Notes: generated from the letters alone by a model not told the origin. 64,000 nt of DNA from Bacillus solimangrovi (GCF_001742425.1 NZ_MJEH01000011.1:186001-250000), one strand, 5' to 3'. Numbered from the stretch's first letter, positions 46,016-55,075 are shown. A program made the numbers and translations.

Positions 46016-46714
46016 CTATTCATAAATGTTGTGTCCTGCTATTTCACGCAATCCTTGTCTATCCTCAACTACGATATATCCTTTTTTCCTCTCTATCAAT
46101 CCCTTTGATCTAAACTGACTCAGGACTCGATTCAGATGTCTGTAACTCGTTCCGATTAAGTTAGCAGCATCTGGTAAGCTATCTGTCTTTAATTGTTCTT
46201 GAAAATTATCCTCTGATTCCTCAAATGAAACTGATAACAAATAACTGGCTAATCGTACTTCTACTGGATACATCAAATTAAATCTTAATGAATTCGACTT
46301 TATATGGAACTTCTCTGTAATAATTTCTAGCAAAAAGCGTGTAAATGGTAATGAATCTGTTGCGTATTTCTTTAACCATTTATAATGAATTCCAATTAAA
46401 TATCCTGAAGATACCGCTTCAACTGTATTAATAATTTCTATATCACGCACATATTCAATATCACCAATTAATTCAAGTGGAGCTTTAAATGCAAGGATAA
46501 GTGTTTTTCCTTCTACAGAAGTTGTATAGATTTTCAACTTTCCCTTTACAAATATATATAAATTTTGACTTTGTTCACCTTGAGAACAAATGAGCTCACC
46601 TTGTTGAAAACTATATAAAGATAAATGTTGTCTTAAATGGCCATTAAATATTGATTCAATTTGATAAGTTTTCAAGAAATGATTCAATAACTCTCGATCG
46701 TTTACTTCTTTCAT
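46016..46714 (-). CDS. Crp/Fnr-family transcription regulator
   Basis: 232 residues. The N-terminal cyclic-nucleotide-binding fold (FQQGELICSQGEQSQNLYIFVKGKLKIY) precedes a C-terminal winged helix (LPDAANLIGTSYRHLNRVLSQFRSKGLIERKKGYIVV). No N-terminal cysteine cluster, so it is not a classical Fnr; YeiL-like. Flanked by two DUF606 transporters on the same strand, which it probably controls. GGAGTGATGCG precedes the ATG. Confidence 0.88.
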   Translation of the reverse strand: MKEVNDRELLNHFLKTYQIESIFNGHLRQHLSLYSFQQGELICSQGEQSQNLYIFVKGKLKIYTTSVEGKTLILAFKAPLELIGDIEYVRDIEIINTVEAVSSGYLIGIHYKWLKKYATDSLPFTRFLLEIITEKFHIKSNSLRFNLMYPVEVRLASYLLSVSFEESEDNFQEQLKTDSLPDAANLIGTSYRHLNRVLSQFRSKGLIERKKGYIVVEDRQGLREIAGHNIYE

Positions 46715-46755
46715 AATCGCATCACTCCTTCAGTAACTTCCTATGACAATGTCAA

Positions 46756-47181
46756 TCAAACACTTAAAATAATGACACCTACTAACATCATTCCAAAACC
46801 GATAAACTGTGGTAGTTCAATCTTTTGTTTTTTTACACCGAACCAACCCTTACTATCAACCAAAAATGTTACTGCAAGTTGAGATATGAGTAAACCAGCT
46901 ATTGTGAACGTAGCACCGATTCGATTCATCGCCATAATATTACCAAAAACAACAAATGCACCAAATGAACCACCTGATAAATATAACGGGTTCACTTTTT
47001 TAAACATTTTCCATTTTATATCTCGAACGACTAACATTATTAGAAACGCAGCTATAAAGCCCGTTAAATGAGTAATTGTAGCTGTTTGCCAAGTGCCCAT
47101 ATCTACACTAATTCGTGAATTGGCTACACCTTGTATTGTAATAAAAGCACCAGCTAAAAATGCAAAGATAACGCCTTTCAT
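46756..47181 (-). CDS. Small DMT-family transporter (DUF606/YdcZ type)
   Basis: 141 residues with five hydrophobic segments. It begins GVIFAFLAGAFITIQGVANSRISVDMGTWQ, the same layout as 45495-45962. Upstream gene of the transporter-regulator-transporter unit. It is divergent from kamA and shares the 535-base region that carries the kamA control elements. RBS GAAGGAGGAAA. Confidence 0.87.
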   Translation of the reverse strand: MKGVIFAFLAGAFITIQGVANSRISVDMGTWQTATITHLTGFIAAFLIMLVVRDIKWKMFKKVNPLYLSGGSFGAFVVFGNIMAMNRIGATFTIAGLLISQLAVTFLVDSKGWFGVKKQKIELPQFIGFGMMLVGVIILSV

Positions 47182-47312
47182 ATTTTTTCCTCCTTCATTT
47201 AGACTACATCTTAATTAAATGATAAATATAAGTAAGTTGAGAAGGACATATGTCTTAAAGTGTACCAAAATCCATTTTTTTATTGTTAAATTCTTCTGCG
47301 TTACCTAAAGAG

Positions 47313-47421
47313 TGCCGATTTTTCATAAATTATGCCGATTTTTGAGCACAACTCAAGCTAAATTCTATCATTTTACATCTCAACCTTATTATAGGTATAT
47401 ATCTGTGCTTATTTTTCGGCA
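47313..47421. promoter_or_regulatory. Candidate upstream activator sites for the kamA promoter
   Basis: Two 18-bp sites share TGCCGA-N6-AGCACA: 47333-47350 on the plus strand and 47404-47421 on the minus strand. A third partial copy (TGCCGATTTTT) is at 47313-47323, exactly 20 bases before the first. They lie about 100-210 bp upstream of the -24 box, the usual place for sigma-54 activator binding. The activator at 38704-40095 is the obvious candidate. Confidence 0.6.
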
Positions 47422-47523
47422 GTTACTTTATACAAAAATGTTAAAATTATCTCAAAATTCAACCTTTTTTATAATTAAATGAACTTAACGGTCTAATATT
47501 TTATTAATTTAGATTATTTTAAA

Positions 47524-47541
47524 TTGGCACAAAAATTGCAT
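47524..47541 (+). promoter_or_regulatory. Sigma-54 (-24/-12) promoter of kamA
   Basis: TTGGCAC (47524-47530), five bases, TTGCAT (47536-47541): a full match to the TGGCAC-N5-TTGCW consensus. It is 176 bp before kamA on the same strand. Bacillus thuringiensis kamA is also sigma-54 dependent. Confidence 0.92.
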
Positions 47542-47585
47542 ATTAATTATGTTAGATAAAACTTTAAGATGAGCGTGTGTTCAAA

Positions 47586-47705
47586 ATGAGAAAAGAGAAC
47601 TTATTACATTCAACCAACTACTTAGTGTTAGTAGGCCTGAATGCTTCTCATATTTTCGAAATGAAATCAATAAGACAATTGAGCATCCTCTATCAAAATT
47701 TCTAA
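47586..47705 (+). CDS. Possible 39-codon small ORF in the kamA leader
   Basis: Open from ATG 47586 to TAA 47703-47705, ending just before the kamA ribosome site. It encodes a basic, amphipathic peptide (RKENLLHSTNYLVLVGLN, then ...LSILYQNF). The pattern faintly recalls Fur-regulated basic (FbpA-type) peptides. The ribosome site is poor. It could be a coupled leader peptide or chance. Confidence 0.4.
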   Translation: MRKENLLHSTNYLVLVGLNASHIFEMKSIRQLSILYQNF

Positions 47706-47716
47706 GGAGTGATAAA

Positions 47717-49117
47717 ATGGCTTCAAAATTATATAAACCGAATCGTCATTGGAAAGATATTGAGTTATGGAAAGATGTAACAGATGAGCAATGGAATGAC
47801 TGGATTTGGCAACTAACAAATACCATTCGCACGTTAGATGATTTGAAGAAAGTGATTAATTTAACACCAGAAGAAGAAGAAGGCGTTAAAATTTCCACAA
47901 AAACAATTCCATTAAATATTACACCTTATTACGCATCATTAATGGATCCAGATGATCCACGTTGTCCAATTCGCATGCAATCTGTACCGATTCATGAGGA
48001 AATCCATAAAACAAAATATGACCTTGAAGACCCACTTCATGAAGACGAAGATTCTCCAGTACCTGGTTTAACACATCGATATCCAGACCGTGTCCTGTTC
48101 CTAGTAACAAATCAATGTTCAATGTATTGTCGCTACTGTACAAGACGTAGATTTTCAGGTCAAATTGGGATGGGCGTTCCAAAGAAACAACTAGATGATG
48201 CAATTGCATATATCCGCGAAACGCCACAAGTTCGCGACGTTCTAATCTCGGGTGGTGACGGATTACTCATTAACGATAAAATTTTGGAATATATATTAAA
48301 GAACCTACGTGAGATTGAACATGTAGAAATTATACGCATCGGTACGAGAGCACCTGTTGTTTTCCCTCAACGAATTACAGAGAACTTGTGCAATATTTTA
48401 AAGAAATATCACCCAGTTTGGTTGAATACACATTTTAATACATCAATTGAGATTACAGAAGAATCAAAGAAAGCATGTGAAATGCTTGCGAATGCAGGTG
48501 TTCCGCTAGGAAATCAATCTGTAATCCTTGCAGGAATTAATGACAGTGTTCCAATTATGAAGAAACTCATGCATGATCTCGTGAAAATACGTGTACGCCC
48601 TTATTACATCTATCAATGTGATTTGTCTGAAGGTATCGGTCATTTCCGTGCACCAGTAACAAAAGGACTTGAGATTATTGAAGGATTACGAGGACATACA
48701 TCTGGTTATGCTGTTCCGACATTTGTTGTAGATGCACCAGGTGGTGGTGGAAAAATTGCACTTCAACCTAATTATTTAATTTCACAAAGCCCTGATAAAG
48801 TTGTTCTTCGAAACTTCGAAGGTGTTATTACGACTTATCCAGAACCAAAAGGCTATGTCCCTGGTAGAGCAGATGATTATTTTGAGGAAATCTATCCTGA
48901 ATATAAGAAAGAGTACCGCTCAGCTGGTATTACTTCACTCTTAAATGATGAACAATTCAATCTTGTACCAGAATCTGTTGACCGCTATAACCGACGTTCA
49001 AATTATTCTGATAGTGAAGGTCATGAATCGTTGAAGGACAAACGAGAAAAACGCGATGAACTTAAAGAAAAGAAATATCAATCACAATTAAAAAAGTTTG
49101 ATGAAAAAGTGAATTAA
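47717..49117 (+). CDS. kamA: Lysine 2,3-aminomutase
   Basis: 466-residue radical-SAM enzyme that turns L-lysine into L-beta-lysine with PLP and a 4Fe-4S cluster. Cluster cysteines are Cys134, Cys138 and Cys141 in QCSMYCRYCTRRR; the PLP lysine is Lys346 in DAPGGGGKIALQ. The charged C-terminal tail after about residue 420 is typical. Strong AAGGAG before the ATG. Followed 38 bp later by yokU. In B. subtilis kamA is followed by yodP-yodT; here those genes are on the far side of the ABC-F and activator genes. Confidence 0.96.
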   Translation: MASKLYKPNRHWKDIELWKDVTDEQWNDWIWQLTNTIRTLDDLKKVINLTPEEEEGVKISTKTIPLNITPYYASLMDPDDPRCPIRMQSVPIHEEIHKTKYDLEDPLHEDEDSPVPGLTHRYPDRVLFLVTNQCSMYCRYCTRRRFSGQIGMGVPKKQLDDAIAYIRETPQVRDVLISGGDGLLINDKILEYILKNLREIEHVEIIRIGTRAPVVFPQRITENLCNILKKYHPVWLNTHFNTSIEITEESKKACEMLANAGVPLGNQSVILAGINDSVPIMKKLMHDLVKIRVRPYYIYQCDLSEGIGHFRAPVTKGLEIIEGLRGHTSGYAVPTFVVDAPGGGGKIALQPNYLISQSPDKVVLRNFEGVITTYPEPKGYVPGRADDYFEEIYPEYKKEYRSAGITSLLNDEQFNLVPESVDRYNRRSNYSDSEGHESLKDKREKRDELKEKKYQSQLKKFDEKVN

Positions 49118-49155
49118 CATTAATTCTTTCTAACGAGAAAGGAGTTTTATTTATT

Positions 49156-49434
49156 ATGAAATGTGATTGGTGCCAAGCAGAAGGAGCTCAAGAAACGAGT
49201 ACAACCGTTTATTGGGAACTTCCAGATGGTACACGTGCAATAGAAATTACTGAAACACCTGGAGTTTCATGTCCAGCTTGTGGTATGGAGTATCAAACCG
49301 ATTCTGTTATAAATGAACTCGAAGATCACCTCATGATTATTGATACAAAAAAGTTAAATAAATCTACATCTTACAAAGAACTTTTAAAACAACCAAAGCT
49401 TTTAAAGAAAAACTACTTTAATTTTCAAGAATAA
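49156..49434 (+). CDS. yokU: YokU-like zinc-finger protein
   Basis: 92 residues with two CxxC pairs, CDWC at the N-terminus and CPAC near residue 37, forming a probable zinc knuckle of the YgiT type, followed by a helical C-terminus. YokU genes are linked to kamA in other Bacilli. Cotranscribed with kamA and ended by a clear terminator. Role unknown; I suggest an accessory or regulatory factor for KamA. Confidence 0.85.
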   Translation: MKCDWCQAEGAQETSTTVYWELPDGTRAIEITETPGVSCPACGMEYQTDSVINELEDHLMIIDTKKLNKSTSYKELLKQPKLLKKNYFNFQE

Positions 49435-49439
49435 TTCTT

Positions 49440-49476
49440 AGGTCTTCTTCTTGCACACTTGTGCTCAAGAAGACCT
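49440..49476 (+). terminator. Terminator of kamA-yokU
   Basis: 10-bp stem AGGTCTTCTT/AAGAAGACCT, with inner pairing TTG-CAC/GTG-C, followed by TTTTT. It separates yokU from the PucR-type gene. Confidence 0.92.
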
Positions 49477-49507
49477 TTTTTAACTTATAACTATAGGTGG
49501 TGACACT

Positions 49508-51103
49508 ATGATTACGATAAAAGAAATGTTAAACCTTCCTCTATTCCAATCCATGAAGTGTGTCGCAGGCAAACATGGTCAAGAAAACCTTGTTCGCTGG
49601 CTTGTTACGCTTGAACTACTGGATGATATTGACCACTTACAGGAAGGTGAACTGTTACTTACAACAGCTTACGACCTCCATTCTCATCCTGAGATGAAAC
49701 ATAACTTAATCCAAAAATTATCTCAGCAAAAGCTATCAGGTATTATGATCCAAACAGGTTATTACCTTGAACACATTCCTGATGAACTAATTCAAGCAGC
49801 AGAACACCTTCAGTTCCCTATTATTGAGATCCCTAAAACAATTCCTTTTTCGAGCATTACGAGGTCTGTTCATCAGCAAATTATGAATAGTCAATTTACG
49901 CAACTAAAGTATTCTCAAGAAGTGTATGAAGTGCTTACCGAAATTGCCAAAAACAATGAAGGGTTAATTTCCTTTGCACAATCGATCAGTTCACTCATCC
50001 AAGCAGATATTGCGTTCTTTGATAACAACTTTAATAAGTTGTGCAGTGCAATTTCTCATTTCACTACCGATATGACGTCCATTCAACAAATTATTATCGA
50101 AGAATCCTTCGATCAACTTGATCATGATGACATTCGCCAGCATGCTTTAACAGAGAATGAGACGTTAATCATTAAGAAGATTCACTCACAAGAAAGTATA
50201 TACGGCTACTTGATCGCGATTCGAGAAGAACCCCTTACACAACTTGAGGAAATTGCAGTTAATCATACAGCAACCATTGCAGCACTTGAATTTATTAAGT
50301 TGTTGAAACTAGAGGAGAAAGATATTCAATTGAAAGCAGATTTTCTAGAGCTCGTCCTTACAGGAAATTACGAGGATGATTTAACAGTTTATTCAAAAGC
50401 TGAGGCATTGGGTTACAACCTTACTCCTAATGATACCTGTGTAGCAATTTTAAAATTTGATAACCTTCCAACAGATAATGAAGAACGAAAAAAAACCGAA
50501 CATCATGTACAGCAATTGATATTAAAACAGCTACAAGATCATGCGATCGAACCATTATTCAAGCGAATGGATCAACAGCTTGTAATGTTGCTCACAAACT
50601 ACTATCCTCATAGAGTGAGTATTCAAGAAATGCTTGAAAATGTATCTATGCAAATACTGGGGACATATGAAATGACATTATCCATTGGGATAGGCAATTA
50701 TTATCATCATTTTCACGACTATCGATATTCATATAAGGAAGCACAAGAAGCGCTATATATTATTAAATCCGTATGGAAAAATAACAAATGTCTTCATTAT
50801 GGTGAGCTCGGTTTATATAAACTACTATTACCATTATTAGAAAATAAACCACTCATTCAAGATTATTATGAGAGTATTCTAGGTGGTGTTATACAAAACG
50901 AGAAGCTACTGGAAACATTATACGTCTACTTAGAAGATATGCGAATGAACAACGCTGCTGAAACTCTGTTCATCCATCGACACACATTAAAATACCGAAT
51001 TAATAAAATTGAAGAATTAACAAAACGCAGGTTCGATAAATTTCAAGATCGCGTTGAATTAGAATTGGCACTTATTATTCATCAAGTTCTAGGTGGTGAA
51101 TAA
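49508..51103 (+). CDS. PucR-family transcriptional regulator
   Basis: 531 residues. The N-terminal PucR domain (ITIKEMLNLPLFQSMKCVAGKHGQENLVRWLVTLE, LQEGELLLTTAYDL) precedes a GGDEF-like middle region and a C-terminal helix-turn-helix (MRMNNAAETLFIHRHTLKYRINKIEELT). PucR-type activators control purine, GABA, proline and other amino-compound use. Directly downstream of kamA-yokU but with its own start (GGTGGTGACACT). It may control part of the lysine/GABA route; not proven. Confidence 0.88.
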   Translation: MITIKEMLNLPLFQSMKCVAGKHGQENLVRWLVTLELLDDIDHLQEGELLLTTAYDLHSHPEMKHNLIQKLSQQKLSGIMIQTGYYLEHIPDELIQAAEHLQFPIIEIPKTIPFSSITRSVHQQIMNSQFTQLKYSQEVYEVLTEIAKNNEGLISFAQSISSLIQADIAFFDNNFNKLCSAISHFTTDMTSIQQIIIEESFDQLDHDDIRQHALTENETLIIKKIHSQESIYGYLIAIREEPLTQLEEIAVNHTATIAALEFIKLLKLEEKDIQLKADFLELVLTGNYEDDLTVYSKAEALGYNLTPNDTCVAILKFDNLPTDNEERKKTEHHVQQLILKQLQDHAIEPLFKRMDQQLVMLLTNYYPHRVSIQEMLENVSMQILGTYEMTLSIGIGNYYHHFHDYRYSYKEAQEALYIIKSVWKNNKCLHYGELGLYKLLLPLLENKPLIQDYYESILGGVIQNEKLLETLYVYLEDMRMNNAAETLFIHRHTLKYRINKIEELTKRRFDKFQDRVELELALIIHQVLGGE

Positions 51104-51150
51104 TGAGATGTATTAAAGCAGGCTTTTCATTAAAAAAGATTTGAGTTGAT

Positions 51151-52020
51151 TTAATCAATATTACTCGATGAAACCGTAGTAAAGAATTGCTCTGCAATAT
51201 TGATCATTTCAGCTGGCTTTTCAACAATTGTCCAATGGCCACATTCCTCTATTTCTATTAATTGAGCATGAGGAATATTCTTAACCAATAGTTCTCGAAT
51301 AATGGAAGGCGTTAGTATGTCGTGACTGCCTTGTGCGATCAGGATTGGGATATTAGAAAGTCTATTCAATTTATCATTTATATCATAGTTTTTTCTAATA
51401 TCTTCTCCTATACACTCATTTACAACACGATTGTATGTTGTATTTGATTTATGAATCAATGAAACCTTAGAGAATACATAATAAGGGTCCAATACGTTAA
51501 AGATATCATGGATGGAAGCATCCCCTGTTTTCATATAGCCTTCTAATTTAGAAAGCTTACATTTATCATCCGCACTCAATCTGTCATTTAACTCAACTTC
51601 AAATCTTTCAAAGCCTTCCGACGTTACACCAATTGCTGCTGTTAGAAGAATGTTTTGAACTCTTTCTGGATATGTCGTTGCATATAATAATGCAAGCATT
51701 GACCCCCATGATTCACCGAATAAGTTCATCTTTTCAAAACCTAACTGGATTCGAAGTAATTCAATGTTATCAACTTCATCACTCATTGAATAATTATTTT
51801 CTTTTGATTGTTCTGATGTTCCACACCCTCTCTGATCATACAAGACCAACTTGAAATTATCTGCTAAAGGTAAAACATGTGGGAGAAAGAAACGATGATC
51901 ACTCCCTGGTCCACCATGAAGGAATACGATAGGTTCTCCTTCACCAATACAATTCACATAAAATTTACTACAATTTAATTCAATTAATGAACCATCTGAA
52001 TAATGATTCGCAGGCTTCAT
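51151..52020 (-). CDS. Alpha/beta hydrolase (proline iminopeptidase-like)
   Basis: 289 residues. Oxyanion-hole motif LHGGPGSDHR, nucleophile Ser in LFGESWGSMLAL (near 110), DQRGCGTS, and the catalytic His in ECGHWTIVE. The HGGPG motif is typical of prolyl iminopeptidases and related peptidases (MEROPS S33). Strong AAGGAGG before the ATG. No signal peptide. Substrate uncertain. Confidence 0.87.
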   Translation of the reverse strand: MKPANHYSDGSLIELNCSKFYVNCIGEGEPIVFLHGGPGSDHRFFLPHVLPLADNFKLVLYDQRGCGTSEQSKENNYSMSDEVDNIELLRIQLGFEKMNLFGESWGSMLALLYATTYPERVQNILLTAAIGVTSEGFERFEVELNDRLSADDKCKLSKLEGYMKTGDASIHDIFNVLDPYYVFSKVSLIHKSNTTYNRVVNECIGEDIRKNYDINDKLNRLSNIPILIAQGSHDILTPSIIRELLVKNIPHAQLIEIEECGHWTIVEKPAEMINIAEQFFTTVSSSNID

Positions 52021-52065
52021 ATCCTAACCTCCTTAAGCGAATTACCTTCTTCTATAATAAAAATC

Positions 52066-52098
52066 CCATCAATGGGGTCAGTTCTCCCCCACTGATGG
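52066..52098 (-). terminator. Terminator of the uridine kinase-like gene
   Basis: Outer stem CCATCA/TGATGG with inner GGGG/CCCC pairing. On the minus strand it is followed by GATTTTTATT. Confidence 0.8.
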
Positions 52099-52136
52099 TC
52101 AATCAAGTTAAGCATTATAACATCCAATAGATATAA

Positions 52137-52799
52137 TTACTTCCATATAATAGTTGGATAATCTAAGTCATTATTATTAAAAATTACATCCACAATTTGT
52201 TGAGGTGATTCTTGTTTTAAATATAGTTTCGAAGCAGCATGATAACGTTTAATGAACATCTCTTCAGCTTTGCTAATACTCCCAAAAGCTTGTTCTTCAC
52301 GTTTTGATCCTCTTCTTCTCGCTATCTCAAAATCAGTATCTACAAATATCTTAAAATCAAAATGGTTACGCAATTCCTTTTTGAACAGGAAAGTCCCATC
52401 TATAACACAAATCAAACCCTTAGTTGCAACTTTCACGTCAGGTTTTACATACACATCTTTATCTAAATCCAAAGAACTAGTTTCGTAATGTAAGCTTCCG
52501 TTTGACCCTAGAGGAATTAATAACTTCTGTTTAAATGCCTCATAATCATGAGCATCTTCATAATAACCAATAGCTGATTCTTTTCCTTGTTTGTATCGTA
52601 TGGCTTTTGAATTGTGAAAATTATCAATACTCGTTCTCTCAACTTTTTGACCTTTAGAATGTAGTACCTCAGCAATCTCATTTGCTAGTGTTGTTTTCCC
52701 AGATGCAGTAATACCACTAACTCCTACTCGAACTGGACGATCTAAGTTTAAATTTGTAATTCGATCTGCTAAATCAGAAATAAGTTCGTGCCTTGACAT
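52137..52799 (-). CDS. Uridine kinase-like P-loop kinase
   Basis: 220 residues. Walker A GITASGKTT (near 29-37), TSIDNFHNSK and FVDTDFEIARRRGSKRE arranged as in uridine kinase/phosphoribulokinase-type enzymes. It would phosphorylate a nucleoside or related small molecule with ATP. Alone between two terminators or gaps. RBS TTAGGAGG. It is not the housekeeping udk context. Confidence 0.82.
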   Translation of the reverse strand: MSRHELISDLADRITNLNLDRPVRVGVSGITASGKTTLANEIAEVLHSKGQKVERTSIDNFHNSKAIRYKQGKESAIGYYEDAHDYEAFKQKLLIPLGSNGSLHYETSSLDLDKDVYVKPDVKVATKGLICVIDGTFLFKKELRNHFDFKIFVDTDFEIARRRGSKREEQAFGSISKAEEMFIKRYHAASKLYLKQESPQQIVDVIFNNNDLDYPTIIWK

Positions 52800-52889
52800 G
52801 CAGTATTCCTCCTAACCTTATGTAAATATATCATATTATGTAAATATATCTTTCCAATAATAACATATCAAAAATCTAAAATGTTCTAA

Positions 52890-53237
52890 TTAATGATTCA
52901 GCCTATTGTTATTTTGTCGACTTTGCTCCCAAGCTCTAATACAAAGATATAAGAATGGATTAACAAAACTTAATGCAGATATCGCTAAAAACATCATATT
53001 TGCAACATTATCGATACTATCTTCACTTAAATTCAATTCATCAAGAATATTAAAATGAAAAGTAAGAAGTTGATTAGCTAGTATAAAATTAACTATGGAT
53101 ATACTGCTAATAGTAAACCAGTTAATATATTTTTGCCTCTTCTTAGTAATAATTATTGTAAGGCATAAAACTATCGACATAACGAGAAGCGTTATGAACA
53201 TTGGCCTTAATAACGTGAATGGTTCATATGTATACAT
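52890..53237 (-). CDS. Small membrane protein of unknown function
   Basis: About 115 residues with three hydrophobic segments (LLRPMFITLLVMSIVLCLTIII and two later), basic in between. The frame opens at 53261, but AAAGGGGA lies before the ATG at 53237, which I prefer. Family not recognised. Confidence 0.65.
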   Translation of the reverse strand: MYTYEPFTLLRPMFITLLVMSIVLCLTIIITKKRQKYINWFTISSISIVNFILANQLLTFHFNILDELNLSEDSIDNVANMMFLAISALSFVNPFLYLCIRAWEQSRQNNNRLNH

Positions 53238-53281
53238 AAATAGATCCCCTTTATTGTCCATTACGAAAGTTTAATTGTTTC

Positions 53282-54157
53282 TTATTTGTTTACAAGTGCT
53301 TGAACGAGTGAAGGGAACCAATTATTTATATGCTGAAAATTATACCCCGCATGCGTTGCTTTTGAGTTATCTAAGTACCAAGATTCAGCGATTCCAAACG
53401 GTGACATATGTTCATTTGATACTTCAAGTTCAGTTAATGCTTTCTTTCCAACCGCCTCTTCTATTATTGAAATGATTTGTTGGATAGACATTTCACCAGT
53501 GGAACAAGCATTAATTGGTCCTCTTAACTGTGCCTTCCCTAACCAATGAAGAAACGCTGCCGCTTCTTCTGAACTTATAAAAGAAATTAACGCATTTTCA
53601 TTTGGTATACCGATAGGAGTTTCGTTGCTTACGTGATTGATATGAAAAAGTAATCTATTTGTATAGTCATCCGTACCTAAGACGATCGGAAAGCGGACGG
53701 CACTAACGGGGAAATCAGCTTTTTGAAAAAAGACTGCCTCAGCTAAGCGTTTTCCTTCATCATATGTGAAATCTGATCGAACGCCCGTTTTGATCGGATA
53801 TGAAATAGGGTCAAAATCTTCTTCTATAATCTTTCTTTCCTCAAAACCATAAACAGATTGACTTGATGTTAAGATGTACTGTTTAACCTTTCCAGAAAAA
53901 ATAGAAACGGCATCCATAGCTGCTTGAGGAGAATAGCAAATATTATCATAAACGATATCCCAATCTTGAGAACCAGCTACTAGCTTTAGAGATTGATAGT
54001 CTTCTCGATCAATTACTAATCGCTTCACTGTATCTTGAAATGGATCGTTCGTCTTACCTCTCGTAGCAATCGTTACATCTTCTCCATTTTTGATAAGTAA
54101 CTCAACGAGTTTTTTACCAAAGAACCTTGTTCCACCTAACACTAATATTTTTTTCAA
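53282..54157 (-). CDS. NAD(P)-dependent epimerase/reductase (extended SDR)
   Basis: About 291 residues with a Rossmann start KKILVLGGTRFFGKKLVELL. The usual active-site YxxxK is not obvious (the FTYDEGKRLAE segment may supply Tyr and Lys). Related to NAD-dependent epimerase/dehydratases. The frame opens at 54196, but TTG 54157 has AAAGGAG 8 bases upstream and begins the fold. Substrate unknown. Confidence 0.82.
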   Translation of the reverse strand: MKKILVLGGTRFFGKKLVELLIKNGEDVTIATRGKTNDPFQDTVKRLVIDREDYQSLKLVAGSQDWDIVYDNICYSPQAAMDAVSIFSGKVKQYILTSSQSVYGFEERKIIEEDFDPISYPIKTGVRSDFTYDEGKRLAEAVFFQKADFPVSAVRFPIVLGTDDYTNRLLFHINHVSNETPIGIPNENALISFISSEEAAAFLHWLGKAQLRGPINACSTGEMSIQQIISIIEEAVGKKALTELEVSNEHMSPFGIAESWYLDNSKATHAGYNFQHINNWFPSLVQALVNK

Positions 54158-54236
54158 AGTGAACAACTCCTTTAAAGTATAGTTTATCTCTATCAATCAC
54201 TGAAATTACTTTAATCTTCTTCACTTAAACTTAGAT

Positions 54237-54289
54237 GACTTTTCTAATTTATAAAAGTAAGACTTAGCACCAGCTGACAAATGCTAACG
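54237..54289. repeat. Diverged repeat at a gene 3' end, copy A
   Basis: The stretch beginning GACTTTTCTAA and ending near GCTAACG is similar, with small gaps, to 56404-56455 (shared blocks GACTTTTCTAA, GACTTAGC/GTCTTAGC, CAG-T-ACAA). Both lie just 3' of minus-strand genes. Confidence 0.45.
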
Positions 54290-54295
54290 CATTTT

Positions 54296-54937
54296 TTAAT
54301 TCCATAACTCCTTTTTCTGAAGGAACTCAACAGTACTTCCTCTATCAAAAATAAGGTAAACAAAATTCGGTTCATCTTTAAATACAACTCGGGCATACGA
54401 TGTAACAAGTGATACACTCACAATATTCAATGATTGAATTTCCCTATTTTGAAACATACTAGATTCATTCAAATACTCATTCACATCATGTTCCATTTGT
54501 CCAGTAGTTGTTAACCGTTGATCAAAAATGATAAATAAACTTGGTACAAAAACGAACCAGACTAATAAATAAAGAATTAGTTGTTTTATATTCTTATTTT
54601 CATTCCATAATTTAAAAATCTGTGTAAGAGTGATAAAGAAAAATGGAAATAACGCTGAAGAATAACTAATATCTGCAAAAAGTAAACGATTTGTTAACAT
54701 AACATATACAAATAATAGACTTACGCATATTGCGATCTTTCTTACATAATTTTTATCATACCTTGTCACAATAAATGCTATTATTAGCAAAATAAACGTA
54801 TACTCAATTATAGTAATCCATGCAGTGGATGAAGTAGCAACATCATAAATATCATAAAAATATGTACCAAGTAGCACAGCAAGAAAAAGAATAAATATAA
54901 TGATACCTATAACCTTTTTTATATTTATTGTATACAC
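54296..54937 (-). CDS. Integral membrane protein of unknown function
   Basis: 213 residues: four to five membrane segments in the first 130 residues, then an outside or cytoplasmic domain of about 75 residues (TTGQMEHDVNEYLNESS...). The GTG at 54937 overlaps a GAGGTG sequence, so the exact start is uncertain. Family not recognised; start codon choice is weak. Confidence 0.6.
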   Translation of the reverse strand: MYTINIKKVIGIIIFILFLAVLLGTYFYDIYDVATSSTAWITIIEYTFILLIIAFIVTRYDKNYVRKIAICVSLLFVYVMLTNRLLFADISYSSALFPFFFITLTQIFKLWNENKNIKQLILYLLVWFVFVPSLFIIFDQRLTTTGQMEHDVNEYLNESSMFQNREIQSLNIVSVSLVTSYARVVFKDEPNFVYLIFDRGSTVEFLQKKELWN

Positions 54938-55075
54938 CTCATATCTATAGAGGATCTTATATTTTTCTTTATATTTTCAATCATCTTATTTTACCACTTT
55001 TTTCTATAAAAAGAGTATATGATATGTTATATGTAACTTTCTTGAAATTATCTATTATATGATTGGAGTGTATTC

